A DNA stretch of 40,785 bases from an uncultured Oscillospiraceae bacterium (GCA_934565415.1 CAKTHQ010000019.1:1-40785); one strand, 5' to 3'; shown: positions 16,342-24,863, numbered from the stretch's first letter. The notes: generated by a model from the letters alone, not told the origin. Translations and numbers: made by a program.

Positions 16342-19300
16342 CTACCTCTTTTCTCCCGTTTTGCTCTTTTTCCGGAGCCGGGGAAGTACAATCGCTGCCG
16401 TTGCGCCGCCAAGGCCGTAGGCGAGCAAAACACTCACTCCAAAAATCGTCCAGGAAACACCGGTTCCTGCAGGTGTGCTTTCCGTTGTCCCCGGTTCAGC
16501 GAATTCCGAAACGGCGGATGCGGCGGTCGTATCTGCCGTCTCCTCCGGGTCTCCGCCCAGGTCGATGATGTCCGTCATATCATAGAGGCTTGTCTGCCGG
16601 GTCAGGAACCGGTAATAGGCCGTCAAAGCATAGTAGGCCTGCTCCGTAGCCATGCCGTCAATTTCACCGCTCTGAATGTGTTTGAAGCCTCCGCCGGTTA
16701 CAAAATACCGGAGCAACGCATCTATGGCAGAGCCGCCGTCCTTTACAAAGCGTGCATCCGTATCCGGGTCTATGCCCAGCGCAGACAGGGCCGTTACTAC
16801 CTGGGAAATGGATTCGCTGGTAGCCACCATATTCCCGTCGCCATAGGAAGTGGAAAAGCCGCCGTCTGCATCCTGCATCTGGGACAGCCTGGCAATTGCC
16901 TTGTCCACTGCCGCCTGGACTCTGTCATCCTTCTCGTAGTAGGGTGCCAGCGCCGTCAGGGCCATGCCGGTCATATCGGAATCTGCCTTGTCCCCCGTAA
17001 TGGCCCAGCCGCCATCGGAGGTCTGCGCCCGGAGAATTTCCCGAAGCAGGGACTGCCGGGTGGTAGTTCCTCCTGCCGGTGCGGGATAGTTGCCGGAATC
17101 CAGGGCCAGCAGTGCCCAGATTGGGCCGTTATTCCCCTGATACTTTACATAGTCCAGGTCGCTGAGGCCCTGAATCAGGTTGAAGCCATCTATGTTTTCC
17201 GCATCTTTGCCCAAAGCTGTCAGCGCCAGAATCATCCGGGAATTGTCCGTGGACTTGGCCCTGTGGAGCCGTCCCGTTTCCGTGTCGATAGCGCCTCTGA
17301 TATATTCCAGTGCCGTCTGATAATAGTCCTCCGCATTGGGCACCTTCCTTCCGGAGCGGGTTAAACCAATGACCATCCATTCGCCGCCGATGGGCCCCAC
17401 ACCGGGGGTACCCAGCTTTTCCATATAGTCCCCGGTGGCAATGTAGGCATCGGACACCTTCCCCATGGCCCTTTGTACCGTAATCTCCGTTTCTGCCGTT
17501 TCCAGCATTTCCAGGTTGTCTACCAGCAGCTTCTGCAAATCCGTCAGCCTCTCGTACGCCATTCTGGCTGCCTGAACATCCTCTTCCGAGTTCTGCCCAG
17601 CCGTCGCCAGTTTTTCGATGATTGCCATAACCGCCCGGGCACTTTTCCAGTCCTCTTCCGTAGCCGTTTGTTTGGCGTAGGACACCTCGGCTTCCGCCAG
17701 AACCGTATAATTCTGAATCAGCCGTCTTAGGGCCAGCGGCAGTGCATTGTAGGCCTCTCTGGCCGCCCGAATCAGCTTACCGCTGTCGGGAGTGACCACG
17801 CCGATTTGGAGAATCAGCTCTTCTACATACGCAGCCTTTTCCTTGTCGTCTGCATTCTTCAGCCGCTGATACTCCGCCTCCGCTTCCAGAAGCACATCAT
17901 ACAGGGTTACCCGCTGCTTTTCCTCGTCAGATAGCAGATCATAGGCCTGCCGGGCCAGCTCGATTCTTTCCAGGCATTCTTCCGTACCGGTAACCACACC
18001 GATCTGGTCGATATAGGCATCCACATCCTCCGGGGCGGCTCTCAGCTCTACGGGCATTCCGTAATTATTTCCGCCCTCCTCGTAGGAATAGTCATCGGTA
18101 TAATGCAGGATGATCACATCTCCGTCCTGGATAAATCTTGCCGATACGCCTACCTCCGGATGGGTCCCGTTGACGGTATACATCCAGCCGGAATTGGGGC
18201 CGTTGTCAAATTCCGAGAGTCCGTCAATTCCCCGGATATATATGCTGCCGTATTTGTTGTCGTCGTCCGCATCCATGGAAAGGCCATGCCGCTGGGCCAC
18301 CTTCTGAATCACATCCCACACGGTGTCCGTTGCGTTGGCCTCAACGTTCCGCTCCACTGCCCAGGTAATCAGGCCGCCCCTCTCCAGCCCATGGGGGCCC
18401 CCATCTGCGTATGGGTTCTCGTGGTGGACATCCCCCAGGATGGAAACGGAAACCGTCGCCTCCGCAGGCGGCGGGCTGACGGTTACGGTAAACCGCACCT
18501 CCTGATTGCCGTAGCTGCACCGGATCGTCTGTTCTCCCAATTGATCCGGATCATAGCCGGAAACGGTAATGTCCTCTACGGAGACTTCCGTTTCGTCGCC
18601 GTTGCTCCAAATCGCCCAGAAGGTCAGGCCCGTCAAATCCAGTGCCTCTCCCTGAACGTATTCCTCCCGGCAGCTTCCTTTCAGCTCCAGGTCCGTAATA
18701 CGGGCCTCCGGCTCCTGCTCCGTATAGCACAGCTGATCCAGGTCTTTCCCCAACGGATCATCCTTCCGGTTCAGATTCGGCTTGGATACCGCCCGGTTCT
18801 GTCCCTCATCCGCGGTGCCGATGGTGCGCAGCGCCATATACTGCTGCAGCTCCACGCAGTTGATGGAATCCGTGTAGCTTTTCACGCCGCCTCTTCCGTC
18901 GGATACAAATTTAGAGGTATCGTAGTAATAAGTCCCATCCCGAAAGCCGTTGGGAACGCCGCTGGTATCCACATGGGCCACGGCTCCGATTCCCTTTTCG
19001 GCATTCTCATAGTAATTTCCGCTGATGCGCATATCGGCATTCAGCGACTGCATAAAACCGATCACGCCGCCCACATAGCTGCCGGTGCCCCGGACAAAAC
19101 CGGTAAACCGATTGTTCCGAATTCTTCCAACACCGTTGTCCCAGAACTGCTGAACGCAGGCCTCCGCGCCAAAAATGCCGCCTACACCGTTATCTCCGGA
19201 AACGCTGCCGGTGCAGGTGCAATTTTCTATGACAACACCCATGGCATTGGGTGCCGTTTCGAGTCTAAGCCTGGTTCCGGCATATCCGCCGCCTACAATG

Positions 19301-20844
19301 CCGCCCACATATTTCCCGGAAGCGGAAACAGCGCCGGAAAAGCTGCTGCCCTCTACCGTAAAGTTACCCATGGACTGGCCCTTGTTGCCTATCAGACCGC
19401 CAACCCAATCCACTCCGTAAACCTTGGCGGCGCTCCGGCTGTTTTTCACGGTACCGTTGAATTCCCCGGCAAAGGAGCCAATATGGCTTTGACTTTTGTC
19501 GTAGCCAATCACCACGTTTTCCTCTATGGTACAGTCTTCAATCAGCACCTGGTCCTGTCCGGAGGCGTAACCCCCGATAAAGCCGGAATACAGGATCTTG
19601 GTGCCGGAAACAATGGTCACTCTGGAAAATGTGGCGTAGGATTTGGTTGTATAATCCACAACATAGTAACTAACCAGCCCGTAATCCTCAATTTCCGGGC
19701 CGTAAAGCCTTAAATCGTGGATTGCCGCATCACGGGTTCTGGCAAACAGTGCCTTTCCCCCCGCCGGGATGGTGATCTGGCAGTTATTCCCGTCAAAATC
19801 TCCGGTAAAGGGTGTATTCTCGTCGCCGATGCCGTCCCACTCCCCGGTCAAAACAATGTCATTTTCCATCCGGAAAAAGCTTTTATCGGCCCGGCTGTCC
19901 CCTTCCGTAACCCAGGTATCCAGTTCCCGCAGGTCCGCTTCGGTGGCCAGCAGGTAGGGACTTGCTTGGGTACCTTCTCCCGGCAGCACACCTCGCACCT
20001 TGATTTCCAGCTTTTGGGCCAGGTCACCACAGAAAATGGTCACAAAGGTATCCTTTTCCGTCAACGCCCCCAGGGGCTGGAAGGAGAGCTCCTCCTCCCC
20101 GGCCTCCCGGGTAGAGCCGTCGGAATAATGGATAAGCACTTTGATGCCGGTAGGATCAAATTCTTCCCCCGCCAGATACTCGGTCTTCTCCGGCTCCCGG
20201 GTAATCTCCAGCTCCGTAGGCTCCGGGGGGAGCTGCGTCAGGTGAAGCACATAGTCCTCCCCTTCCCAGCCCTCCGCCACCAGGCGGATGGTAACCGTGG
20301 CCTCTTTTTCTTCGCTCCACTCCGGGATCACGGTCATATTCCCATCTTCCAGCAAGTCGTCGCCAATATACACGGCAACGCCCGGATAGGCCAATACCTC
20401 TATCCGGAATCCCTGGATTGGGACCTTTGCCTCGTACCGGTAACAGCCGGGGTCAAAGGAAGGGTTCGGATACAATTCATCTCCCTTTTCGTTGAACATC
20501 TGCAGCTGTTCCAGGGGCCCAGGCTCCTGAGAAAAGCCGAACAGCTCCCTGATGGCGTCCCACAGGTACTTGGGTTCCTCCGGCTCCGCTGGCTTTTCGG
20601 GGGATGGTGTCTCCCCCGTTTCCGGGGCGGATGTTTCTTCTGTGGCCGTTGTTTCCCCCGTTGCTTCCGTAGAAGCCGCAGCTGCCGTTTCTTCCGCGGC
20701 CTCAGTCGTTTCTTCCGCGGCCTTTTCCTGCAGTGCCGCAGTTGTCTCCTCCGCAGCCGGTATCGCTTCCGCCCATACCATTCCGGGGGCTGCTGCCCCC
20801 AGCGTCAGGAAAAGAGCCATCAGTAAAGCCAGTGTTCTACGCAT
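16342..20844 (-). CDS. Giant surface protein with DUF4430 and transcobalamin-like alpha/alpha barrel
   Basis: A secreted, membrane-anchored protein of 1500 residues. In order: signal peptide (1-26); Glu/Thr/Ala-rich low-complexity stalk (27-95); a cadherin-like or Ig-like beta domain (about 110-205); a bacterial Ig-like group-3 domain (209-285); a Gly-rich beta-helix with GLUG-like GGxxG repeats (295-660); a second Ig-like domain (714-790); DUF4430 (796-917, with NSGWMYTVN); three alpha-helical repeats (936-1122); an alpha/alpha-barrel of the prenyltransferase/terpenoid-cyclase fold (1127-1420, with SDGGW and DADGGF repeat turns); and a C-terminal membrane helix (1463-1490) with a basic tail. 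Human intrinsic factor combines just such a barrel with such a beta domain to enclose B12. As first gene behind the cobalamin riboswitch, it is best read as a corrinoid-capture protein. Confidence 0.85.
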   Translation of the reverse strand: MRRTLALLMALFLTLGAAAPGMVWAEAIPAAEETTAALQEKAAEETTEAAEETAAAASTEATGETTATEETSAPETGETPSPEKPAEPEEPKYLWDAIRELFGFSQEPGPLEQLQMFNEKGDELYPNPSFDPGCYRYEAKVPIQGFRIEVLAYPGVAVYIGDDLLEDGNMTVIPEWSEEKEATVTIRLVAEGWEGEDYVLHLTQLPPEPTELEITREPEKTEYLAGEEFDPTGIKVLIHYSDGSTREAGEEELSFQPLGALTEKDTFVTIFCGDLAQKLEIKVRGVLPGEGTQASPYLLATEADLRELDTWVTEGDSRADKSFFRMENDIVLTGEWDGIGDENTPFTGDFDGNNCQITIPAGGKALFARTRDAAIHDLRLYGPEIEDYGLVSYYVVDYTTKSYATFSRVTIVSGTKILYSGFIGGYASGQDQVLIEDCTIEENVVIGYDKSQSHIGSFAGEFNGTVKNSRSAAKVYGVDWVGGLIGNKGQSMGNFTVEGSSFSGAVSASGKYVGGIVGGGYAGTRLRLETAPNAMGVVIENCTCTGSVSGDNGVGGIFGAEACVQQFWDNGVGRIRNNRFTGFVRGTGSYVGGVIGFMQSLNADMRISGNYYENAEKGIGAVAHVDTSGVPNGFRDGTYYYDTSKFVSDGRGGVKSYTDSINCVELQQYMALRTIGTADEGQNRAVSKPNLNRKDDPLGKDLDQLCYTEQEPEARITDLELKGSCREEYVQGEALDLTGLTFWAIWSNGDETEVSVEDITVSGYDPDQLGEQTIRCSYGNQEVRFTVTVSPPPAEATVSVSILGDVHHENPYADGGPHGLERGGLITWAVERNVEANATDTVWDVIQKVAQRHGLSMDADDDNKYGSIYIRGIDGLSEFDNGPNSGWMYTVNGTHPEVGVSARFIQDGDVIILHYTDDYSYEEGGNNYGMPVELRAAPEDVDAYIDQIGVVTGTEECLERIELARQAYDLLSDEEKQRVTLYDVLLEAEAEYQRLKNADDKEKAAYVEELILQIGVVTPDSGKLIRAAREAYNALPLALRRLIQNYTVLAEAEVSYAKQTATEEDWKSARAVMAIIEKLATAGQNSEEDVQAARMAYERLTDLQKLLVDNLEMLETAETEITVQRAMGKVSDAYIATGDYMEKLGTPGVGPIGGEWMVIGLTRSGRKVPNAEDYYQTALEYIRGAIDTETGRLHRAKSTDNSRMILALTALGKDAENIDGFNLIQGLSDLDYVKYQGNNGPIWALLALDSGNYPAPAGGTTTRQSLLREILRAQTSDGGWAITGDKADSDMTGMALTALAPYYEKDDRVQAAVDKAIARLSQMQDADGGFSTSYGDGNMVATSESISQVVTALSALGIDPDTDARFVKDGGSAIDALLRYFVTGGGFKHIQSGEIDGMATEQAYYALTAYYRFLTRQTSLYDMTDIIDLGGDPEETADTTAASAVSEFAEPGTTESTPAGTGVSWTIFGVSVLLAYGLGGATAAIVLPRLRKKSKTGEKR

Positions 20845-20862
20845 AAAAAGTCCCCTTCAAGC

Positions 20863-20895
20863 AAAAGAAAAATCGCACCGGCAAATGCCAATGCG
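20863..20895 (-). terminator. Riboswitch expression-platform terminator
   Basis: A 10-pair stem (TCGCATTGGC / GCCGGTGCGA, two wobbles) with a 4-base loop is followed by TTTTTCTTTT, just upstream of the first gene. With the aptamer before it, this is the off-state terminator. Confidence 0.85.
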
Positions 20896-20928
20896 ACCGT
20901 ATTTATTCGCTCCCCAGCTGCCATCTCT

Positions 20929-21150
20929 CATCCCCGGGTATGGGGATGCCCTCCGGACTCGATCATGGCTGACCTTCTGGCTTGTGCGTCCAGCGCCTGT
21001 ATCCTGCCTTCCCAGTTTCCCAGTGACCGGATCACTCCGAAAGGATACAAACTTCGCACCTACAGCAACGGGCAATGCTCCGGACTTGGACCGGATTTCC
21101 TAATCACCGCACCTGCCCGAAGGCAGCCCTCATGGGTGACGCCATGCAGC
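20929..21150 (-). ncRNA. Cobalamin riboswitch
   Basis: On the minus strand the leader shows the conserved cobalamin-aptamer parts in the right order: AAATCCGG...TCCGGAGC (near 21079-21100), a GTTGCTGTAGG segment, CCGGTCACTGGGAAACTGGG with AAGGC (21006-21030), and the B12 box AAGCCAGAAGGTCAGCC (20983-20967). GCATGGC (21141-21147) can pair with GCCATG (20964-20969) as closing stem P1. A 7-bp hairpin just after it (20929-20948) is placed like P13, whose loop docks on the aptamer. It is followed by an intrinsic terminator, so binding of cobalamin should stop transcription of the seven downstream genes. The identification rests on motif recognition, not on a covariance search. Confidence 0.93.
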
Positions 21151-21187
21151 TTATTTTGTTCCGGAAACAGTTCCGAAATGCACTGTT

Positions 21188-21216
21188 ATTTTACCCGATT
21201 CTGGCAGTTTTGTCAA
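21188..21216 (-). promoter_or_regulatory. Promoter of the B12-regulated operon
   Basis: On the minus strand TTGACA (21216-21211) and TAAAAT (21193-21188) are 17 bases apart. The start near 21181 lies about 30 bases before the aptamer. Confidence 0.8.
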
Positions 21217-21229
21217 CGAATTTCCCTAG

Positions 21230-21279
21230 AAAAATCCCCCTTTTCGGATTGATCGTCTTATCAATACAAAAAGGGGGGT
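21230..21279 (-). terminator. Terminator of ulaE
   Basis: A long stem (CCCCCTTTT / AAAAGGGGG with an inner ATTGAT / ATCAAT arm) is followed by ATTTTTCT on the minus strand. It separates ulaE from the B12 operon promoter. Confidence 0.75.
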
Positions 21280-21298
21280 ATGGTCCCGTATTTAACTT

Positions 21299-22150
21299 TT
21301 ACGCCTGCTTATCCAGGATAGCCCGCATAGTCCGGTTGGCGGTATGAATGTCGTCCACCCACTTTTCGCTGCCCAGATACCACATTTCGGTAACATACCG
21401 GCGGACGCCCAGGTTCCAGGCCTTGGCAATGTCGGCCTCGAAGTCCACATGGGAAGTGGGGTCATCGAAGACCATGTCCCGGAACAGGCCGGGCTTCGTG
21501 GCCTTCAGGTGCATGGCAATAATATGTCCCCGGCCGGAATGCAGGTCGTCGGTCACGGAGGAGCCGTCGGCCACGGCGGCATTGGTCAGGTTGCCGCAGT
21601 CGGGATACACCCCCAGCCAGGGGTTGTCAATCTGGTTCACATAGAACATACTCTTCCAAACGGTATTCATAAAAGGCGTTTCCATGGTTTCAAACCCCAT
21701 GGAAATGCCCTTGGCCGCCGCCATCTCGGTGGCACGGGTCAGATTCTCCAGGAAGTATTCCTTGCTGTGGGCCCACTGATCTTTCTCGTAATAAGCATCA
21801 TAACCTGCCAGCTGGATGGTTCGGATCCCCAGGTCATCGGCCAGATCAATGGCTTTTTCCATAATTTCCATGCCTTTTTGCCTCGTCTCCGGATCCTTTG
21901 CGCCGAAGGGGTACTTCCGGTGGCCGGACAGGCACATACTCCGGAAGGGCAGACCCACCCGATACATTTCCTGTACCAGCGCCAGCCGCTCTTCCTTGGT
22001 CCAGTCCAGGCGGGAAAGCTTCTCGTCCGTTTCGTCCACGCTGAGCTCCACATAGTCGTAGCCGCAGCTTTTTGCGCATTCCAGCTTTTCTCCCAAAGTC
22101 ATGGTACCGGGCATTGCCTTTTCATACAGGCCCAGGGCATATCTTGCCAT
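21299..22150 (-). CDS. ulaE: L-ribulose-5-phosphate 3-epimerase (UlaE/SgaU)
   Basis: A 283-residue TIM barrel of full family length. The start (RYALGLYEKAMP) and the segments LSVDETDEKLSRLDW, CLSGHRKYPFG, MGFETMETPFMN and HLKATKPG are those of UlaE, which converts L-xylulose 5-phosphate to L-ribulose 5-phosphate in ascorbate and pentose breakdown. Metal-binding Glu, Asp and His residues lie at the strand ends (FETME, YPDCGN, AMHLKA). It has its own promoter and terminator and stands alone, without the other ula genes. The ribosome site AAGGAGG is 8 bases upstream of the start. It is divergent from rpe, which encodes another pentose-phosphate epimerase. Confidence 0.9.
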   Translation of the reverse strand: MARYALGLYEKAMPGTMTLGEKLECAKSCGYDYVELSVDETDEKLSRLDWTKEERLALVQEMYRVGLPFRSMCLSGHRKYPFGAKDPETRQKGMEIMEKAIDLADDLGIRTIQLAGYDAYYEKDQWAHSKEYFLENLTRATEMAAAKGISMGFETMETPFMNTVWKSMFYVNQIDNPWLGVYPDCGNLTNAAVADGSSVTDDLHSGRGHIIAMHLKATKPGLFRDMVFDDPTSHVDFEADIAKAWNLGVRRYVTEMWYLGSEKWVDDIHTANRTMRAILDKQA

Positions 22151-22170
22151 TGGTGCTTCCTCCTTGAATT

Positions 22171-22242
22171 TTTATGTTCGAAATGTGTATAGAAACATAA
22201 ATTTTGGAATATTCAATTGGTATTGCTTATATATTATGTTCG
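22171..22242. promoter_or_regulatory. Candidate operator: repeated TTATGTT sites in the ulaE leader
   Basis: TTTATGTT (22171-22178) and its mirror AACATAAA (22194-22201) form an 8-bp inverted repeat with a 15-base centre, and TTATGTTCG recurs at 22234-22242. They lie between the ulaE promoter and its start codon, where a repressor could block elongation. TGTTCG-like elements are typical of DeoR-family sites; the regulator is not in the window. Confidence 0.45.
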
Positions 22243-22262
22243 TTTCTGTTTCTTACCGGTTC

Positions 22263-22291
22263 ATTATATCCCAGTAACCCGGATTTTTCAA
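22263..22291 (-). promoter_or_regulatory. Promoter of ulaE
   Basis: On the minus strand TTGAAA (22291-22286) and TATAAT (22268-22263) have a 17-base spacer, giving a leader of about 105 bases. The rest of the 335-base gap between ulaE and rpe is AT-rich and holds only this promoter, the repeats and the rpe promoter. Confidence 0.7.
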
Positions 22292-22409
22292 GAGAGATTT
22301 CAGGAAAACTTTCGGATTTTCCCGGATATATCTGTAAAATTTCTCTCTTTAAATTTGTGCAGTTTGCCAAATGATCGTTTTGTAAAATTTATGATCGATG
22401 AATCTTCCC

Positions 22410-22438
22410 TTGCACAGTCTACCAAAATCTGCTATAGT
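22410..22438 (+). promoter_or_regulatory. Promoter of rpe
   Basis: TTGCAC (22410-22415) and TATAGT (22433-22438) are separated by 17 bases. Confidence 0.7.
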
Positions 22439-22485
22439 ATTCTAAACATCGCCTGCCATGCAGGAAACATAAGGAGGGCCTTTTT

Positions 22486-23133
22486 ATGGCTATTGTTGCA
22501 CCGTCGATTCTGTCTGCGGATTTTGCCAACCTCCAGCGGGAGCTGGAAGGCATGAAAGCCGCCGGCATTACCTGGGTCCATGTGGATATTATGGACGGCC
22601 ATTTCGTTCCCAATATCTCCATCGGCATCCCCGTAGTAGAGAGCATCCGCAAGGTTACGGACCTTACCCTGGATGTCCACCTGATGATTACAGAACCCAT
22701 CCGCTACGCCGAGCGGTTCTGCAAAGCCGGGGCGGATCTGGTCACTGTCCACCTGGAAGCGGACACCCCCGAAAAAATTCACGAAACCCTGACCCGGATC
22801 CGGGGCATGGGTGTCAAAGCCGGTATCTCCGTCAAGCCCGGAACCCCCGCAGAGGCGCTGGAGCCCTTTTTGAAGGAAGTGGACCTGATTCTGGTCATGA
22901 CCGTAGAGCCCGGCTTCGGTGGCCAGAAATTTATGGCCGATATGATGCCCAAGCTTAGATATCTCCACAATCGGCTGCAGCAGGTGAACCCCGAGTGCCT
23001 TCTGGAGGTTGACGGCGGCATCGACTCCGTCACCGCCCCCATCGTCAAGGAAAACGGCGCCAATGTACTGGTTTCCGGTTCCGCCTACTTCCGCAGCGAC
23101 GACAAAGAAAGCTTCATTGCGGCCCTCAAATAA
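22486..23133 (+). CDS. rpe: Ribulose-phosphate 3-epimerase
   Basis: A 215-residue TIM barrel of exactly family length that interconverts ribulose 5-phosphate and xylulose 5-phosphate in the pentose phosphate pathway. Hallmarks: APSILSADFANL at the start, WVHVDIMDGHFVPNIS (metal-binding His and catalytic Asp), LDVHLMI (His), VEPGFGGQKF, and VDGGID (second catalytic Asp). AAGGAGGG lies 8 bases before ATG 22486. It is usually found with ribosome-assembly or cell-wall genes; here it stands alone between its own promoter and terminator, divergent from ulaE. Confidence 0.96.
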   Translation: MAIVAPSILSADFANLQRELEGMKAAGITWVHVDIMDGHFVPNISIGIPVVESIRKVTDLTLDVHLMITEPIRYAERFCKAGADLVTVHLEADTPEKIHETLTRIRGMGVKAGISVKPGTPAEALEPFLKEVDLILVMTVEPGFGGQKFMADMMPKLRYLHNRLQQVNPECLLEVDGGIDSVTAPIVKENGANVLVSGSAYFRSDDKESFIAALK

Positions 23134-23136
23134 TGC

Positions 23137-23180
23137 AAAAGCACTGTGCGCCAAAGCAAAAAACGCACAGTGCTTTTTTA
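23137..23180. terminator. Bidirectional terminator between rpe and the GH13 gene
   Basis: AAAGCACTGTGCG / CGCACAGTGCTTT stems with a 13-base loop carry T-runs on both strands, ending rpe and the convergent glycan operon. Confidence 0.9.
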
Positions 23181-23200
23181 TCCCTATGCAAAGAAGCCCT

Positions 23201-24853
23201 TTAATTCCAGAAATACACTCTGGTCTCATAGGGCTGCAAATATCCCGTTTCGGGCTCCTGGTAATTGCACAGGATCAGCTTGCCCCGTTCCAGGTAGAAT
23301 TCCTTGGGGGCACGGTAGGGCTTCCGCTTCTCACTGAAAGAGCAAACAACCAAAATTTTCTGCCGGTCATCCTGCATGGAGTACTGGTAGAGCCAGCTGC
23401 TGCTCTTTCCGTACTCCCGATAGGTGCCCCAACGGACACAGGTCAGCTTTTTTCGCAAGCCAATGGCCAGACGGTAGAAGTTCAGCACGGAGGTTCGGTC
23501 CCCGTTTTGAGCTGCCACATTGATTTCCTTGTAATTTTCGTTGACGGCAAACCAGGGCTTTCCGGTGGTAAACCCTGCATTTGCGCTGGCATCCCACTGC
23601 ATCAAAGTCCGGGCCGAATCCCGGGAGCAGCGCCAGAGCTTATGGAGCCTCTGCCGGGGCGTCAGCTTCTGGGCATGATGGGTATAATAATACTTGGTTG
23701 CCACATCCTCGTACTCCTCGGCAGAGGATGGATGCCAGTTTACCATACCAATCTCCTGGCCCTGGTACACAAAGGGCGTTCCCTTTTGGAACAGGTAGCA
23801 GGCCGCCAGCATCTTGCCGCTGGCCTCCCGGTATTCTTCACTCCCATATCGGGAAATAATCCGGGGATGGTCATGGTTTTCCAGGAACAGCATATTCCAG
23901 GCCTTCCCGTCCAGCTTCTGCTGCCAGATGCGGAAAGCTTTTTTCAGGCTTGGCAGGGAGAACTTCCGGGGGAAATAATCCTGGAACCAGCAGTCGGCAC
24001 ACATGGCGCCGTTCTGGATCATCATGTCAATCTGCTTGTCTGCCCCCTCCTGAATATACTTGAGGGCAATTCCCGGCGTTACCATCGGGGCCTCGGCCAA
24101 GGTCATGCAGTCGTAGTTCCGGAGCACATCATCCCGGAATTCCGACAGGTATTCGTGAATATGGGGCCCGTGATTGTAGAGCAGCAGCCCCTTGTACACG
24201 GGAAACAAGTGGTCGCTGGGCAGTCCCTCCTTCTTGGAAATGAAGGTAATCACATCCTCCCGGAACCCGTCTACCCCCTTTTGGAGCCAGAAATCCATAA
24301 TCCGCTTGACCTCTGCCCGGACTGCCGGATTGTCCATATTCAGGTCCGGCTGTTTGACGGCAAACAGGTGCAGGTAGTACTCTCTCCGCACGGGATCAAA
24401 GGTCCAGGCTTTCCCCTCAAAATGGGAGTCCCAGTTGTTTGGCATCTTCCCGTCCTTGGTGCCGGGCCGCCAGATATAGTAGTCCGTATAGGGCTCAATC
24501 CGGCGGCGGGACTTCTGGAACCACTCATGTTCGTCGCTGGTGTGGTTTACCACCAGGTCCATAATAACCTTCATTCCCCGGTCGTGAGCGGCAGCCAAGC
24601 AGGCGTCAAAGGCCTCCATGCCGCCGAACATCGGGTCAATGTCCATATAGTCGGAGATGTCGTAGCCGCAGTCCGCTCCGGGAGAAGGATACAGCGGCGA
24701 AAACCAGATGCCGTCGCAGCCCAGGCTCTTGATATAGTCCAGGCGCTTGATGACGCCGTACAGGTCCCCCATGCCGTCCCCGTTTCCGTCCTGAAAGCTC
24801 CGGGGCCAGATTTGATAAAAAACCGTATTCTTATACCAATCTGTATGAACCAT
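23201..24853 (-). CDS. GH13 alpha-glucosidase (oligo-1,6-glucosidase type)
   Basis: A 550-residue cytosolic enzyme without signal peptide, with the GH13 (alpha/beta)8 barrel from residue 1. The first strand region VFYQIWPRSF, VVNHTSDEH, and the catalytic triad can be placed: nucleophile D200 (GFRED), general acid E254 (LAEAP) and D328 (ENHD). Length and the QIWPRSFQDGNGDG opening fit the oligo-1,6-glucosidase/alpha-glucosidase subfamily that trims isomalto- or malto-oligosaccharides taken up by the cell. It is the last gene of a glycosyltransferase operon, starting 10 bases after the GT2-like gene with AAGGAGG, an uncommon setting for a catabolic enzyme. Confidence 0.9.
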   Translation of the reverse strand: MVHTDWYKNTVFYQIWPRSFQDGNGDGMGDLYGVIKRLDYIKSLGCDGIWFSPLYPSPGADCGYDISDYMDIDPMFGGMEAFDACLAAAHDRGMKVIMDLVVNHTSDEHEWFQKSRRRIEPYTDYYIWRPGTKDGKMPNNWDSHFEGKAWTFDPVRREYYLHLFAVKQPDLNMDNPAVRAEVKRIMDFWLQKGVDGFREDVITFISKKEGLPSDHLFPVYKGLLLYNHGPHIHEYLSEFRDDVLRNYDCMTLAEAPMVTPGIALKYIQEGADKQIDMMIQNGAMCADCWFQDYFPRKFSLPSLKKAFRIWQQKLDGKAWNMLFLENHDHPRIISRYGSEEYREASGKMLAACYLFQKGTPFVYQGQEIGMVNWHPSSAEEYEDVATKYYYTHHAQKLTPRQRLHKLWRCSRDSARTLMQWDASANAGFTTGKPWFAVNENYKEINVAAQNGDRTSVLNFYRLAIGLRKKLTCVRWGTYREYGKSSSWLYQYSMQDDRQKILVVCSFSEKRKPYRAPKEFYLERGKLILCNYQEPETGYLQPYETRVYFWN

Positions 24854-24863
24854 AGGCTCCTCC

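Noticed and set aside
18103..19713. 536-codon open frame on the plus strand
   Set aside because: Antisense to the large surface protein; long only because of its GC-rich codon pattern.
16342..20844. Alpha/alpha barrel as a true terpene cyclase or prenyltransferase
   Set aside because: The protein is exported, no cyclase DxDD motif was seen, and the riboswitch context favours a binding role.
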